A stretch of DNA of 64,000 bases from Lachnospiraceae bacterium MD335 (GTDB lineage: Bacteria > Bacillota > Clostridia > Lachnospirales > Lachnospiraceae), in assembly GCA_000403335.2 (NCBI GenBank), contig KE159617.1:1200917-1264916 (forward strand), in the 5' to 3' direction. The translations under genes were made by a program, and so were the position numbers. Positions within the stretch are counted from its first letter, which is position 1; the number at the start of each line of letters is the position of its first letter. Below the pieces are notes generated by a model. It did not search any database. It saw only the letters and a program-made list of their open reading frames with translations, and was not told the origin of the DNA. Of this stretch, positions 1-8,331 are shown piece by piece.

Positions 1-806
1 CAGGAATAAGAAGTCTTGAATCGTGAACTGATTTATCTTCATCTGGAGAATCAGACTTTTTTTCGACAACAATGTCAGGATGGGAATTTAGGAAATCCTT
101 ATTGTAAAAAGAAATATGGCGAATAATTCCAAGCCCGTTAGTAACAATGCCAAATTTAAAGACATAACAAAAATGTCCGTTGGTATAAAGCTGTTTGATT
201 TCTAGATTTACAGAAGCATGCGGAGGCATAGAGCCATAAGCGGCTTTATAAGGGTCATAAGATTCATTAAAGTTGTGTGTTTTTGCATAAACTTTTAGCT
301 GTTTAATGATTCGGTTGGCATATTTCGGATTGTTTTCGGTAACAAAAGCTTCAACGCCTGAGGAATCAAAGATGGTCATATCAGCTTTTTCGGAATCAAC
401 AGCCTGACAGACAGGTTCCGTTATTTCGACGGGGTTGTCGAAGACCAGTTGCAGTTCGTCTAACAAATCCTGCTTAAATCGAGTGATTTTAGAAGCATCA
501 GGAACTTTAGTAAAGCCACAGAAATCACGAAGTGGTTTGGAGTAAGAAAGAAAAGTCAGGAGAAGCTGGTCTGTAGGGATTGAGAAGATACGCTGGATAA
601 TCAAGGCCCACAGAAAAGCCTGTAAAGGGTATTTACGGGATTTTCCTGTTGATGCATAGAAATGATTTCTGAAAGAAATCGGAATAATTTCATCAATGTC
701 GATATGAGTTTCCAATAGAGAAAGAAACGCAGGTTTGTCATTATCAGATTTATTTTGGCAATCTTGAAAAATATCTGTCAAAGAAAGCTGTTTGTATAGT
801 ATCATA
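1..806 (-). CDS. DDE transposase, IS1182-like, 3' end cut by window edge
   Basis: The reverse strand is open from an ATG at 804-806 to the window edge, giving about 268 residues of the N-terminal part. The protein starts MILYKQLSLTDIFQD and contains a conserved block (YPLQAFLWALIIQRIFSIPTD, then SKITRFKQD) that I recognise from IS1182-type transposases of Firmicutes. The segment TIFDSSGVEAFV, near residue 145, is a likely first catalytic Asp of the DDE triad. The later acidic residues lie outside the window, so intactness cannot be judged. AAGGAG stands about 14 bases upstream of the ATG. The element borders the TetR/serine-hydrolase pair and may have brought or interrupted this patch. The IS family is by memory of sequence type, so moderately sure. 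Confidence 0.75.
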
Positions 807-866
807 GGTATCAGAATAACTCCTTTCTTGGATGGTGGTTTATAGTTTTTTGACAACTCTATTATG

Positions 867-1013
867 CCATAATTACTTCGTAATTATGGTAGTTCATGCC
901 CATTCGGGCGGGTATAATGTCTATCGGCATTATACCATATCCAGTGAGGAGTTATTTTATTTTAGAAACAAAAAATGCCGTATTTATGCGGCTTATGGCG
1001 TTTCGTAAACGCC
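867..1013. repeat. Cluster of four perfect or near-perfect hairpins
   Basis: This stretch between the transposase and the TetR gene has no convincing gene. It holds a 10-bp stem with loop TTC (867-889), a GCCC-ATTC-GGGC stem (898-909), a 9-bp stem (911-936), a 6-bp stem with one GU (977-992) and a 7-bp stem with loop CGT (997-1013). The hairpins sit at the 5' side of the transposase gene, so they may be the sub-terminal end of the IS or its leader. No terminal inverted repeat can be confirmed because the other end is outside the window. Confidence 0.6.
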
Positions 1014-1050
1014 TAAAATTTATAGATGATTGAGAGGAAAAGGAAACTTC

Positions 1051-1106
1051 TTGCTAATAAGAATGAAGTGTGCTATCATAAAAACGATAATATTGTCGTT
1101 TTTATG
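1051..1106 (+). promoter_or_regulatory. Promoter and palindromic operator of the tetR-type operon
   Basis: TTGCTA (1051-1056) and TATCAT (1074-1079) are separated by 17 bases. A 30-bp palindrome at 1077-1106 (arms CATAAAAACGA and TCGTTTTTATG, only one mismatched pair) covers the end of the -10 box and the start site, 23 bases before the GTG of the regulator. This is where an autoregulating TetR dimer would bind. The sequence shows the promoter and palindrome; binding by the adjacent regulator is inferred. Confidence 0.75.
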
Positions 1107-1129
1107 AAATTGGGAAGGAGACAGATGTC

Positions 1130-1807
1130 GTGCCAAAAGTAAAAAACGAATATTTAGAAAATAAAAGAAACCAGATTTTAGATGCAGCATTCGCAGTATG
1201 TAAGCGTAAGCCAGCATATGATATTACGATGACAGACATTGTATTAGAAACGGGTATGAGTCAGGGAGGAGTCTACAAATATTTTAATAATATTGATTTA
1301 GTACTTGCCGCACTCATTGATAAGTCAAATTTACAAGGAAACTATATTGAACAAATAGATAAAATTATGGAGTCTGGCAACGCACCAAATATTAATTTAC
1401 ACAATCTGTTTTTGGTTTCTGAACAGTATTTTTCTGATATGCTGATAAGTTATAATAAAGTACTTTTTGAGCTTAGTACATTTTTTGCGTATCATCCGGA
1501 GCGATATGAACGAATTAACAAAAATGTGACCACTTCATCGACTTTTGAGTATTTAACGCAATGTGCATCGAGAATTATTGTATCAGGAGTGGAGAATGGA
1601 TATTTTATGCCTGTTATGCCGGTAAATGATATTTTGGCGTTTATCATAGCTTCTTTTGATGGCATTATACGGGATGTAACGCTTTCCAAATGCTATTCTG
1701 GAAATAGTGTACCAAAATCAGGTTTTGTTTTTCATGAGAAAAATCTGATTCACTGTTTATATGCCAGTACAATGTATTTGCTAGGAAAAAATCATAAAGA
1801 GAGATAG
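1130..1807 (+). CDS. TetR/AcrR-family transcriptional regulator
   Basis: A 225-residue protein with a TetR-type N-terminal helix-turn-helix at about residues 10-60 (RNQILDAAFAVC, then DIVLETGMSQGGVYKYF) and a variable C-terminal ligand-binding domain of unknown specificity. The start is GTG at 1130, preceded by GGAAGGAG; the ATG five bases earlier is in another frame. The serine hydrolase gene follows after 3 bases, so the two are co-transcribed. The 30-bp palindrome over the promoter suggests autorepression and control of the hydrolase. The gene is AT-rich compared with the housekeeping genes from 3.3 kb on and lies next to a transposase, which fits horizontal acquisition. The ligand cannot be told from sequence. 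Confidence 0.88.
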   Translation: MPKVKNEYLENKRNQILDAAFAVCKRKPAYDITMTDIVLETGMSQGGVYKYFNNIDLVLAALIDKSNLQGNYIEQIDKIMESGNAPNINLHNLFLVSEQYFSDMLISYNKVLFELSTFFAYHPERYERINKNVTTSSTFEYLTQCASRIIVSGVENGYFMPVMPVNDILAFIIASFDGIIRDVTLSKCYSGNSVPKSGFVFHEKNLIHCLYASTMYLLGKNHKER

Positions 1808-1810
1808 CTT

Positions 1811-3109
1811 ATGAAAAAAATAGTGTCGGCATTAACAATAATCGTATGCGGATTGTTGATGGGCAGCATGGCTCATGGCTCACAGAAAATGGAACGGATG
1901 GCAAACAGTTATGATATAAATGGATATTCCATTGCCCGCTATGAAAACAATAAAATTGTATTTGAAAATTATGGTGATGGAATAAATGAAACGTCTATAT
2001 TTGAACTTGCTTCCAATGGCAAGGTGGTTAGTGCCTATATTGCTTTGAAGTTAGCCGATGAGGGAAAACTGAATCTTGAAGACAAAATTGCACCTTTTTT
2101 AGATGACAGCCTGCTCACCGATGATAAAAGAATATACGATATAACTTTGAAACAATTGTTATGTCATACGGCAGGCTTTTCTGCGTCTTTTGAATTGGGG
2201 CTTGATAAGAAAATATATTCAGATCCCGGTGATGAGTTTCGTTATTCAGGTGTTGGATATATTTATTTACAAAATGTAATTGAAAATGTAAGTGGCATGA
2301 CGATAGAACAGGCTGCAAACTGTTATGTTTTTGCACCTTTGGGGATGAATAACAGTACTTTTGAACACGCTAAAACAGTTACACCTTATATGAGATTATC
2401 CTCAGTTGTAATATATACATTTACTGTGTTCATTATCGTATTTATAGTGTTTCTGTTAATTGCTTTTGTTATAGGGAAGATAACGAAATTCCGATTTTTC
2501 TCTTTTAGAAGCAGTTTGTATGTTGGCTTTATGACAGCTGGTATTGTGAACACATTCTTTCTTTTGTATACTGTATCAAAAGTAGTAGTGATTTTTGGGG
2601 TATGTTTTGCATTTATGGGATTATTTCTGTTTCTTGCCCGAAACAACACTAAAGTTTTTTATTCCAGTATACCGCTAATGATGATTTTTGTTTTCACTTT
2701 GGGTTTAACCGTTCCGGTCAGTATACCGGTAACAAATGATATAGCGGCAAAAACACCCAATTGTGCATATACCTTAAAATCTACAAGTGATGATATGGCA
2801 CTGTTCTGTCAGGAACTGATGAAACAATATTATAATCGTGATGGAGCTGTGAAAGATATGTTTGCTTCTGCCGTGAATATTGATACTGTTAATAGTTGGG
2901 GCACAGGTATTGCAATAGAATCTGAGAACCAAGGAGAAACTTATTGGCATTCTGGTATTAATCCCGGTTTTCAAAGTCTTTTTGTATTATATCCTTTGCA
3001 GGATAAATATATAATTGTTCTTACAAATAGTGACAATGGATTGCAGTTTTCCAAAGAAGCGGCAAACGAGTTTTTACAAATAGACGGGCATTGGGATATT
3101 CCAAGGTAA
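1811..3109 (+). CDS. Membrane-embedded serine hydrolase of the beta-lactamase/PBP-like family
   Basis: A 432-residue protein of the class C beta-lactamase/penicillin-binding fold. A signal-like N-terminus (residues 1-23) leads into the catalytic domain. Ser68-x-x-Lys71 (SNGK) is the nucleophile motif, YSG near residue 142 stands in for the usual YxN, and HSG at 380-382 is the third motif. Between the second and third motifs, about residues 195-310 hold roughly four hydrophobic segments, an unusual insertion that would anchor the enzyme in the membrane while keeping both halves outside. The substrate is unknown; a peptidoglycan peptide, an ester or a lactam are all possible. It is co-transcribed with the TetR gene just upstream and is probably controlled by it. 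Real lactamase activity is not shown by the sequence. Confidence 0.82.
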   Translation: MKKIVSALTIIVCGLLMGSMAHGSQKMERMANSYDINGYSIARYENNKIVFENYGDGINETSIFELASNGKVVSAYIALKLADEGKLNLEDKIAPFLDDSLLTDDKRIYDITLKQLLCHTAGFSASFELGLDKKIYSDPGDEFRYSGVGYIYLQNVIENVSGMTIEQAANCYVFAPLGMNNSTFEHAKTVTPYMRLSSVVIYTFTVFIIVFIVFLLIAFVIGKITKFRFFSFRSSLYVGFMTAGIVNTFFLLYTVSKVVVIFGVCFAFMGLFLFLARNNTKVFYSSIPLMMIFVFTLGLTVPVSIPVTNDIAAKTPNCAYTLKSTSDDMALFCQELMKQYYNRDGAVKDMFASAVNIDTVNSWGTGIAIESENQGETYWHSGINPGFQSLFVLYPLQDKYIIVLTNSDNGLQFSKEAANEFLQIDGHWDIPR

Positions 3110-3262
3110 AAAAATGTTTCTTCTTTTCGCAGAGGTTCTTAATCTGTGTACTTGGCAAAAAGAGTGCGTGTTATTGCGCAAAGGCTTGGGTTCAGGCAAA
3201 TTTGGAGATTATGCCGTTGTTGGAAGGAATTATACGGGATGGGATGAATTTTCCTGTTAGGG

Positions 3263-3292
3263 TTGAAAAATAAAGAGAATTCTTGATATAAT
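3263..3292 (+). promoter_or_regulatory. Probable promoter of the MATE-glycosylase-Nudix-yitT run
   Basis: TTGAAA (3263-3268) and a perfect TATAAT (3287-3292) are separated by 18 bases, about 40 bases upstream of the MATE start. GGGAGG at 3317-3322 is the ribosome site. The interval 3110-3262 shows no convincing gene. Confidence 0.65.
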
Positions 3293-3331
3293 AAGCATTA
3301 ATGAGAGCGAAAATTTGGGAGGCGTGTTGAA

Positions 3332-4708
3332 ATGGGGCAGGAGCAGGGAAAACGGGATATGGGAACGGGCAATGTTGCGGCGCTGATGTTAAGTCTTGCA
3401 GTGCCGGCAGTGGTTGCGCAGCTAATCAACATGCTCTACAACATTGTGGACCGAATTTATATCGGACACATTGAGGAGGTCGGCGCGTCGGCGCTTACGG
3501 GAGTCGGGCTGTTTCTTCCTATTTTGATGCTGATTAACGCGTTTGCAATGCTTGCAGGTTCGGGAGGCGCGCCGCATGCGGCAATCGCAATGGGGCAAAA
3601 AAACAAAGAGGCGGCGCAGAAAATTATGGGAAACTGTTTTTCCGTTTTGCTTTTGTTTGCGGTTGTTCTGACAGTCGTTTTTTATGTCTATGCTCCGCAG
3701 CTTTTGACGCTGTTTGGTGCAAGCAGCGTAACTTTGCCTTATGCGCTTTCCTATGCGCGGATTTACATTTTGGGAACAGTTTTTGTGATGATTGTAATGG
3801 GCATGAACCCGTTTATCACGACGCAGGGATTTGCAAAATTCAGCATGCTTACCACGGTGATTGGAGCAGTCTGCAACATTATTTTAGATCCGGTTTTCAT
3901 CTTTGTTTTTCAGTTGGGCGTGCGCGGGGCGGCAATTGCAACGGTGCTTAGTCAGGCAGTCGGCGCGGTTTGGGTGCTTTGGTTTCTGACGGGAAAAAAA
4001 TCGGTTTTGCGGCTTAGGCTGAGTGATATGCGGCTTGTTCCAAGCGTGATTTTTCCGTGTCTTGCGCTTGGCTTTTCTACGTTTGTAATGCTTTCCACGG
4101 AAAGTATTTTAAACATCAGCTTTAACAGCAGTCTTTCGCGCTACGGCGGCGACGTTGCGGTGGGGGCGATGACGATTATCAGTTCGTGCAGCCAGCTTGT
4201 GACACTTCCCCTGCAGGGCATTTGTCAGGGCGGACAGCCGATTATGAGCTACAATTTCGGTGCAGGCAATCATGACAGGGTGCGTCAGACGTTTCGGTGT
4301 CAGTTTGGGGCGTGCGTGACGTACAGTACGGTCTGTTGGATTTTGATGATGCTTGCGCCCCGCGTTTTTGCGGGTATTTTCTGCAATGATGCGCCGTTGG
4401 TGGATTATACGGTATGGACGCTGCGTATTTATATGGCGGGCATTTTTTCCGTGGGTGTGCAGATTTCCTGCCAACAGGCGTTTATGGCGCTTGGACAGGC
4501 AAAAATCAGCCTGCTGCTTGCGTGTTTAAGAAAACTGATTTTGCTGATACCGCTGATTTTTATTCTGCCGTATTTTTTTACAAACAAGGTATGGGGCGTG
4601 TTTATCGCGGAGCCGGTAAGCGACATTATTGCGGCGTGCGTGACGGGGACGATGTTCTTTTTGCGTCTGAATAAAATCCTTGGGAAAAAGGAGCGCGGTT
4701 TAGAATGA
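3332..4708 (+). CDS. MATE-family multidrug/sodium exporter, MepA-like
   Basis: A 458-residue integral membrane protein with about 12 hydrophobic segments in two homologous halves. The N-terminus (ALMLSLAVPAVVAQLINMLY, then NIVDRIYIGH) is typical of the MepA branch of MATE exporters, which expel cationic drugs and other organics in exchange for Na+ or H+. The start has GGGAGG upstream. The last four bases (ATGA) overlap the start of the DNA-glycosylase gene, so they are translationally coupled. Substrate cannot be assigned. A second, distinct MATE gene lies at 51.9 kb. Confidence 0.9.
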   Translation: MGQEQGKRDMGTGNVAALMLSLAVPAVVAQLINMLYNIVDRIYIGHIEEVGASALTGVGLFLPILMLINAFAMLAGSGGAPHAAIAMGQKNKEAAQKIMGNCFSVLLLFAVVLTVVFYVYAPQLLTLFGASSVTLPYALSYARIYILGTVFVMIVMGMNPFITTQGFAKFSMLTTVIGAVCNIILDPVFIFVFQLGVRGAAIATVLSQAVGAVWVLWFLTGKKSVLRLRLSDMRLVPSVIFPCLALGFSTFVMLSTESILNISFNSSLSRYGGDVAVGAMTIISSCSQLVTLPLQGICQGGQPIMSYNFGAGNHDRVRQTFRCQFGACVTYSTVCWILMMLAPRVFAGIFCNDAPLVDYTVWTLRIYMAGIFSVGVQISCQQAFMALGQAKISLLLACLRKLILLIPLIFILPYFFTNKVWGVFIAEPVSDIIAACVTGTMFFLRLNKILGKKERGLE

Positions 4709-5229
4709 CAGAGAACAATAAAGACCAGTATGTGCATGTGACACATGAGTTTGGACCGGTATACGACAGTGCGTCAAAAATCCTGATATTAGGTTCGCTG
4801 CCGTCCGTGAAGTCGAGAGAACAGCAGTTTTATTACGGGCATCCGCAGAACCGCTTTTGGAAAGTGCTCGCACAGGCGTTAAAAATAAATGCGTTTCCCG
4901 ATAGTATTGAGCAAAAGCGCCGCCTGCTGCTTGCAAATAAGGTTGCGCTTTGGGATGTGATTGCATCGTGCGATATTATCGGCTCAGCGGACAGTACGAT
5001 TAAGAATGTCAAAGAAAATGACATGCGTGTCATTTTGGATGCGGCAGACATTCGGGCGATTTTTACGAACGGCACAAAAGCACACGATTTGTTCCAAAAG
5101 TATTGCAGAAAATGCAGTATGGCAAACATACCGGAGATAAAGCTTCCTTCGACCAGTCCTGCCAATGCGGCATGGAGCTTGGAGCGTCTGACGCAGGCAT
5201 GGACGAAAGCGATTGGAGATTATATATAA
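4705..5229 (+). CDS. DNA glycosylase of the Mug/UDG superfamily (deoxyinosine/uracil type)
   Basis: A 174-residue cytoplasmic protein. The N-terminal block (LILGSLPSVKSREQQFYYGH, then PQNRFWKVL) is characteristic of the small glycosylase family described as DNA-deoxyinosine or hypoxanthine glycosylase within the uracil-DNA glycosylase superfamily. These remove deaminated bases (hypoxanthine, uracil) to start base-excision repair. The later KLPSTSPANAAW segment is the usual C-terminal active-site loop of this group. It starts inside the stop of the MATE gene (ATGA) and is followed 17 bases later by a Nudix hydrolase, so the three are probably one transcript. The exact base preference (hypoxanthine versus uracil) is inferred from family membership. 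Confidence 0.85.
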   Translation: MTENNKDQYVHVTHEFGPVYDSASKILILGSLPSVKSREQQFYYGHPQNRFWKVLAQALKINAFPDSIEQKRRLLLANKVALWDVIASCDIIGSADSTIKNVKENDMRVILDAADIRAIFTNGTKAHDLFQKYCRKCSMANIPEIKLPSTSPANAAWSLERLTQAWTKAIGDYI

Positions 5230-5246
5230 ATAATGGAGGTACTAAA

Positions 5247-5756
5247 ATGGAGCTATGGGATATTTACGATGCGGATAAGAAACGCACCGGCAGAACCATG
5301 AAAAAAAATGACTGGTGTCTGAAAGACGGGGAGTATCATTTGACGGTGCTTGGTGTAGTTCGCCATACGGACGGACGTTTTCTGATTACAAAGCGCGTGA
5401 TGACAAAGGCATGGGCGCCCGGCTGGTGGGAAGTTTCCGGCGGTGCGGTACAGGCAGGAGAGGAATCAAAAGATGCTGTCTTGCGCGAGGTGAAAGAAGA
5501 AACGGGTCTTGACGTGAGTGACTGGGAGGGTGGTTATCTGTTTAGCTACAAGCGCGAAAATCCCGGCGAGGGCGATAACTATTTTGTGGATATTTACCGC
5601 TTTACGGCGGATTTTGACGTGTCCGACATTGATATACAGACAGAAGAAACTGACGGCTATATGCTTGCCACGGTTGAGGAAATCGAGACGTTTGCGGCAC
5701 AGGGAATATTCCTGCACTATGACAGCATCAAACAGGTATTTGATACCGCAAAGTAA
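5247..5756 (+). CDS. Nudix hydrolase
   Basis: A 169-residue protein with a full Nudix box (GGAVQAGEESKDAVLREV followed by KEETGL, matching Gx5Ex7REUxEExGU) at about residues 67-90. Such enzymes hydrolyse nucleoside diphosphates linked to another moiety, using Mg2+. The opening (ELWDIYDADKKRTGRTM) is like the isopentenyl-isomerase-like Nudix proteins (YfcD type), whose real substrates are mostly unknown. The reading frame is open further upstream, but the ATG at 5247 is preceded by TGGAGGT at a good distance and begins the conserved part, so I chose it. It lies between the glycosylase and yitT in one apparent operon. Confidence 0.9.
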   Translation: MELWDIYDADKKRTGRTMKKNDWCLKDGEYHLTVLGVVRHTDGRFLITKRVMTKAWAPGWWEVSGGAVQAGEESKDAVLREVKEETGLDVSDWEGGYLFSYKRENPGEGDNYFVDIYRFTADFDVSDIDIQTEETDGYMLATVEEIETFAAQGIFLHYDSIKQVFDTAK

Positions 5757-5765
5757 GGGTGTGTT

Positions 5766-6641
5766 ATGGAAAAATTCGGGATGAGATTCAGTTTTAAGGA
5801 AGATGTGAAACGTATTGTCGTAATCTGCGCAGCGTCCGTTATTATGGCGCTCAATATCAAGACCTTTGTGCGGACAGGCGGTCTGTATCCGGGCGGCGCG
5901 ACGGGGCTTACGCTGTTAATCCAGCGCGTGGGTGAACTGTTTTTGGGATTTGAGCTTCCATACACGTTAATTAATGTGCTTTTGAATTTGGGACCGATTT
6001 ATATTGGTTTTCGGTTTATCGGCAAAAAGTTTACGCTTTACTCCTGTTTGTCCATTATGATGACCAATGTTCTCACGGATGTGCTGCCGTCGCTTGCGAT
6101 TACGTACGACACGCTGTTAATCAGCGTATTTGGCGGCATTTTCAACGGACTTGCAATCAGTATGTGTCTGATGATGAATGCGACCACGGGCGGAACGGAT
6201 TTTATCGGGATCTTTTTGTCGGAGAGAAAGGGCGTGGATTCGTTTAATGTCGTTCTTGGATTTAACGCGGTGCTTTTGGTGATTGCGGGCTTTTTGTTCG
6301 GATGGGAAAAGGCGTTGTATTCGATTATTTTCCAGTACACATCTACGCAGGTGCTTCATATGCTGTTCAAGCAGTACCGCCAGCATACGCTGTTTGTTGT
6401 GACCAATCATGCGCGGCGTATTTATGAAGTCATTGCAAAGAACAGTAATCACGGTGCGACGATTATCGAAGCGGAAGGCTCCTATGAGCATCAGGAGCGC
6501 AAGATTGTCTATTCGGTCGTGTCGCGGGCGGAGTGCAAGGACATTATCGACGGAATTAGAGCGGTTGACCCCAAAGCGTTTGTCAATGTGATTAATACAC
6601 AGCAGGTTTCGGGACGGTTTTATCAAAGACCGTATGAATAA
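5766..6641 (+). CDS. YitT-family membrane protein (DUF161 plus DUF2179)
   Basis: A 291-residue protein: about five or six membrane segments in residues 15-190 (NIKTFVRTGGLYPGGATGLT and ATTGGTDFIG are conserved loops) followed by a soluble C-terminal DUF2179 domain from about residue 205 (THHA/RRIYEVIAKNSNHGATIIEAEG). The family is widespread in Firmicutes; its transport or sensory function is not established. It begins nine bases after the Nudix gene and ends nine bases before the convergent plsC gene, with no clear terminator in the gap. Confidence 0.88.
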   Translation: MEKFGMRFSFKEDVKRIVVICAASVIMALNIKTFVRTGGLYPGGATGLTLLIQRVGELFLGFELPYTLINVLLNLGPIYIGFRFIGKKFTLYSCLSIMMTNVLTDVLPSLAITYDTLLISVFGGIFNGLAISMCLMMNATTGGTDFIGIFLSERKGVDSFNVVLGFNAVLLVIAGFLFGWEKALYSIIFQYTSTQVLHMLFKQYRQHTLFVVTNHARRIYEVIAKNSNHGATIIEAEGSYEHQERKIVYSVVSRAECKDIIDGIRAVDPKAFVNVINTQQVSGRFYQRPYE

Positions 6642-6649
6642 GCAATTTA

Positions 6650-7396
6650 TCAACAATGTTCGGCGATGGAGCCGGGCGATTTTCCCTGTTTATACAGATT
6701 TAGGATTTCCTGTATCCGTTTTTGCACGGTTTGCGCAATCTCTATTGTTGTCATATCCTTGTAATCTGCATAGTAGAGCGGCTTTAAGTAATACACGAAG
6801 GTTTTAATCGGCTTTAAATTGCGCCCCTCAAAGACACGGTAAGAATCAATCAGAACAACAGGAACAATCGGAACTTTGGACCAAACCGCGCTTTTAAATG
6901 CGCCGGGTTTAAATTCCGTGGTGGAGTTTCCGTTGCGGTGATAACCGCCTTCGGGGAAAATGATAAACTTGCGTCCCTGTTTTGCTTCATTTGCCATTTC
7001 GCGTATAATTTTAATGGACTGCTTTGCGTCTTCCCTGTCCATGCGTTTCCCGCGTACCAGGTTAATAAACTGCTTTACGAGCGGGATATTCGATTTGTCA
7101 ATGTCCATGACCACGGAGCAGGGTTTTTCATGTGTGAGCATGATGCCAAGCGTGTCATATTTTCCCTGATGGTTTGGACACATGATATATCCTCCGCTTT
7201 GCGGCAGGTTATTCATTCCGAATCCTTCGGTAGTGATGTGTCCTGATTTCACCATTCGGTTGATTGCAAGCCGATTGAGTGCGTACATTTGTTCTTCAGA
7301 ATACTTTTCAGGATGACGTGAAACGTATTCCATTTGTGGGATCATATAAAGATGATGAAGGTTTTTAAGGATAACATGATAAAATCTTGAAAACAT
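6650..7396 (-). CDS. plsC: 1-acyl-sn-glycerol-3-phosphate acyltransferase (PlsC family)
   Basis: A 248-residue peripheral membrane enzyme that would add the second acyl chain to lysophosphatidic acid in phospholipid synthesis. The catalytic HX4D motif is NHQGKYD, with His76 and Asp81, and the substrate-binding motif FPEGGYHRN follows about 70 residues later. The frame is open upstream to a TTG at 7516, but the ATG at 7394-7396 has GGGGGA eight bases before it and starts the conserved region, so I took it. It is the only gene on this strand between 1 and 11 kb and converges on yitT. Acyl acceptor specificity is inferred from the family. Confidence 0.87.
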   Translation of the reverse strand: MFSRFYHVILKNLHHLYMIPQMEYVSRHPEKYSEEQMYALNRLAINRMVKSGHITTEGFGMNNLPQSGGYIMCPNHQGKYDTLGIMLTHEKPCSVVMDIDKSNIPLVKQFINLVRGKRMDREDAKQSIKIIREMANEAKQGRKFIIFPEGGYHRNGNSTTEFKPGAFKSAVWSKVPIVPVVLIDSYRVFEGRNLKPIKTFVYYLKPLYYADYKDMTTIEIAQTVQKRIQEILNLYKQGKSPGSIAEHC

Positions 7397-7528
7397 AGGA
7401 GTCCCCCATTCCTGCTTTACAATAACCACGCCGTTTAAAGATGCGCGGATAAAATGTATAAATCCGATTAGGAGTTCAAATTTGTAGTAATAAGTATTAT
7501 ATCCAATAAAGCCCAAATAGTCAATAAA

Positions 7529-7544
7529 ACAGGTTTTAACCTGT
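7529..7544. promoter_or_regulatory. Perfect inverted repeat between divergent genes
   Basis: ACAGGTT-TT-AACCTGT is a 7-bp perfect inverted repeat with a two-base centre. It sits in the gap between plsC (leftward) and the secreted SH3 protein (rightward), so it could be an operator for either. No cognate regulator is apparent nearby. Confidence 0.4.
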
Positions 7545-7581
7545 AGTTCAAACTAAATATAAAGGAAGAGAGGAACAGACA

Positions 7582-8292
7582 ATGAGACAATTCAAAAATT
7601 TATTAAGGGGTATGCTGTTTATGGTGGCAACCATCTGTATTCTTTGTGTAAACGCAGATGCCTTAATGGTAAACGCGGCGGAATACAGCGTGACACAGGC
7701 GCAGGCAGTGCTATTTACCAATGAAAATACGGTAATCCGTTTGGACGCGGACGAGAACAGCGCCGTGATTGCGTCCGGTGTGGAGGAAGGACTTCCGATA
7801 CAGGTGACAGGCGTTACAAGCAATGGGTATTTCCAAATTCTGCTTGACGGACAGACGCTTTATGTGCACGGGATCGGTCTGACCGCAGGGGAATTGGCAG
7901 TCGCCGACACAGGTGCGGCAAATGACATTTATGACAAAATGATTGCGCAGAAAGCAAATTTTCCGGAAGGGTTGAAATGGACAAATGACAATTATTACGG
8001 TTGGAAAGGCGGCATTTATTCGGGCGGCTTTGGCTGTGCGGCATTTGCCTTTGCGGTGAGCGACGCAGCGTTCGGTGATGCGCGCGCCACGATTCATCAT
8101 GATTATAATAATATCAGAGTCGGTGATATTTTAAGAGTGGAGAACGATACGCATTCCGTGATTGTGCTTGAGGTAAAGCAGGACTCTGTAATCGTAGCCG
8201 AGGGAAATTACAACAGTTCCATCCATTGGGGAAGAGAACTGCAAAAAGCAGACTTAGCAGATAATGGCAGTTATATTATGACAAGATATTAA
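7582..8292 (+). CDS. Secreted protein with SH3-like and CHAP/NlpC-like domains
   Basis: A 236-residue exported protein. Residues 1-31 form a signal peptide (hydrophobic core FMVATICILCV, cut near VNA-AEY). An SH3b-like region follows (about 38-98). The C-terminal half resembles the papain-like fold of CHAP and NlpC/P60 amidases: a Cys in GFGCAAFAFAVSD (near 152), a His in DTHSVIVLEV (near 191), and EGNYNSSIHWG after it. It probably acts on, or binds, peptidoglycan, but the family is not certain. A strong ribosome site (AAGGAAGAGAGG) precedes the start. The clpS gene follows after 39 bases. Confidence 0.72.
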   Translation: MRQFKNLLRGMLFMVATICILCVNADALMVNAAEYSVTQAQAVLFTNENTVIRLDADENSAVIASGVEEGLPIQVTGVTSNGYFQILLDGQTLYVHGIGLTAGELAVADTGAANDIYDKMIAQKANFPEGLKWTNDNYYGWKGGIYSGGFGCAAFAFAVSDAAFGDARATIHHDYNNIRVGDILRVENDTHSVIVLEVKQDSVIVAEGNYNSSIHWGRELQKADLADNGSYIMTRY

Positions 8293-8331
8293 AGAGCAGC
8301 GTTTTTCAATTGAGATAAGCGGAGGCTGAAT

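Noticed and set aside
3091-3273. 60-codon open frame after the serine hydrolase
   Set aside because: It overlaps the end of the hydrolase, has no ribosome site, and its composition is not protein-like.
4109-4474. 121-codon reverse frame inside the MATE gene
   Set aside because: It is a mirror of a well-supported gene in another frame, with no motif or start signal.
5103-5246. N-terminal extension of the Nudix protein
   Set aside because: It lies inside the glycosylase gene; the ATG at 5247 has a clear TGGAGG site and starts the conserved part.
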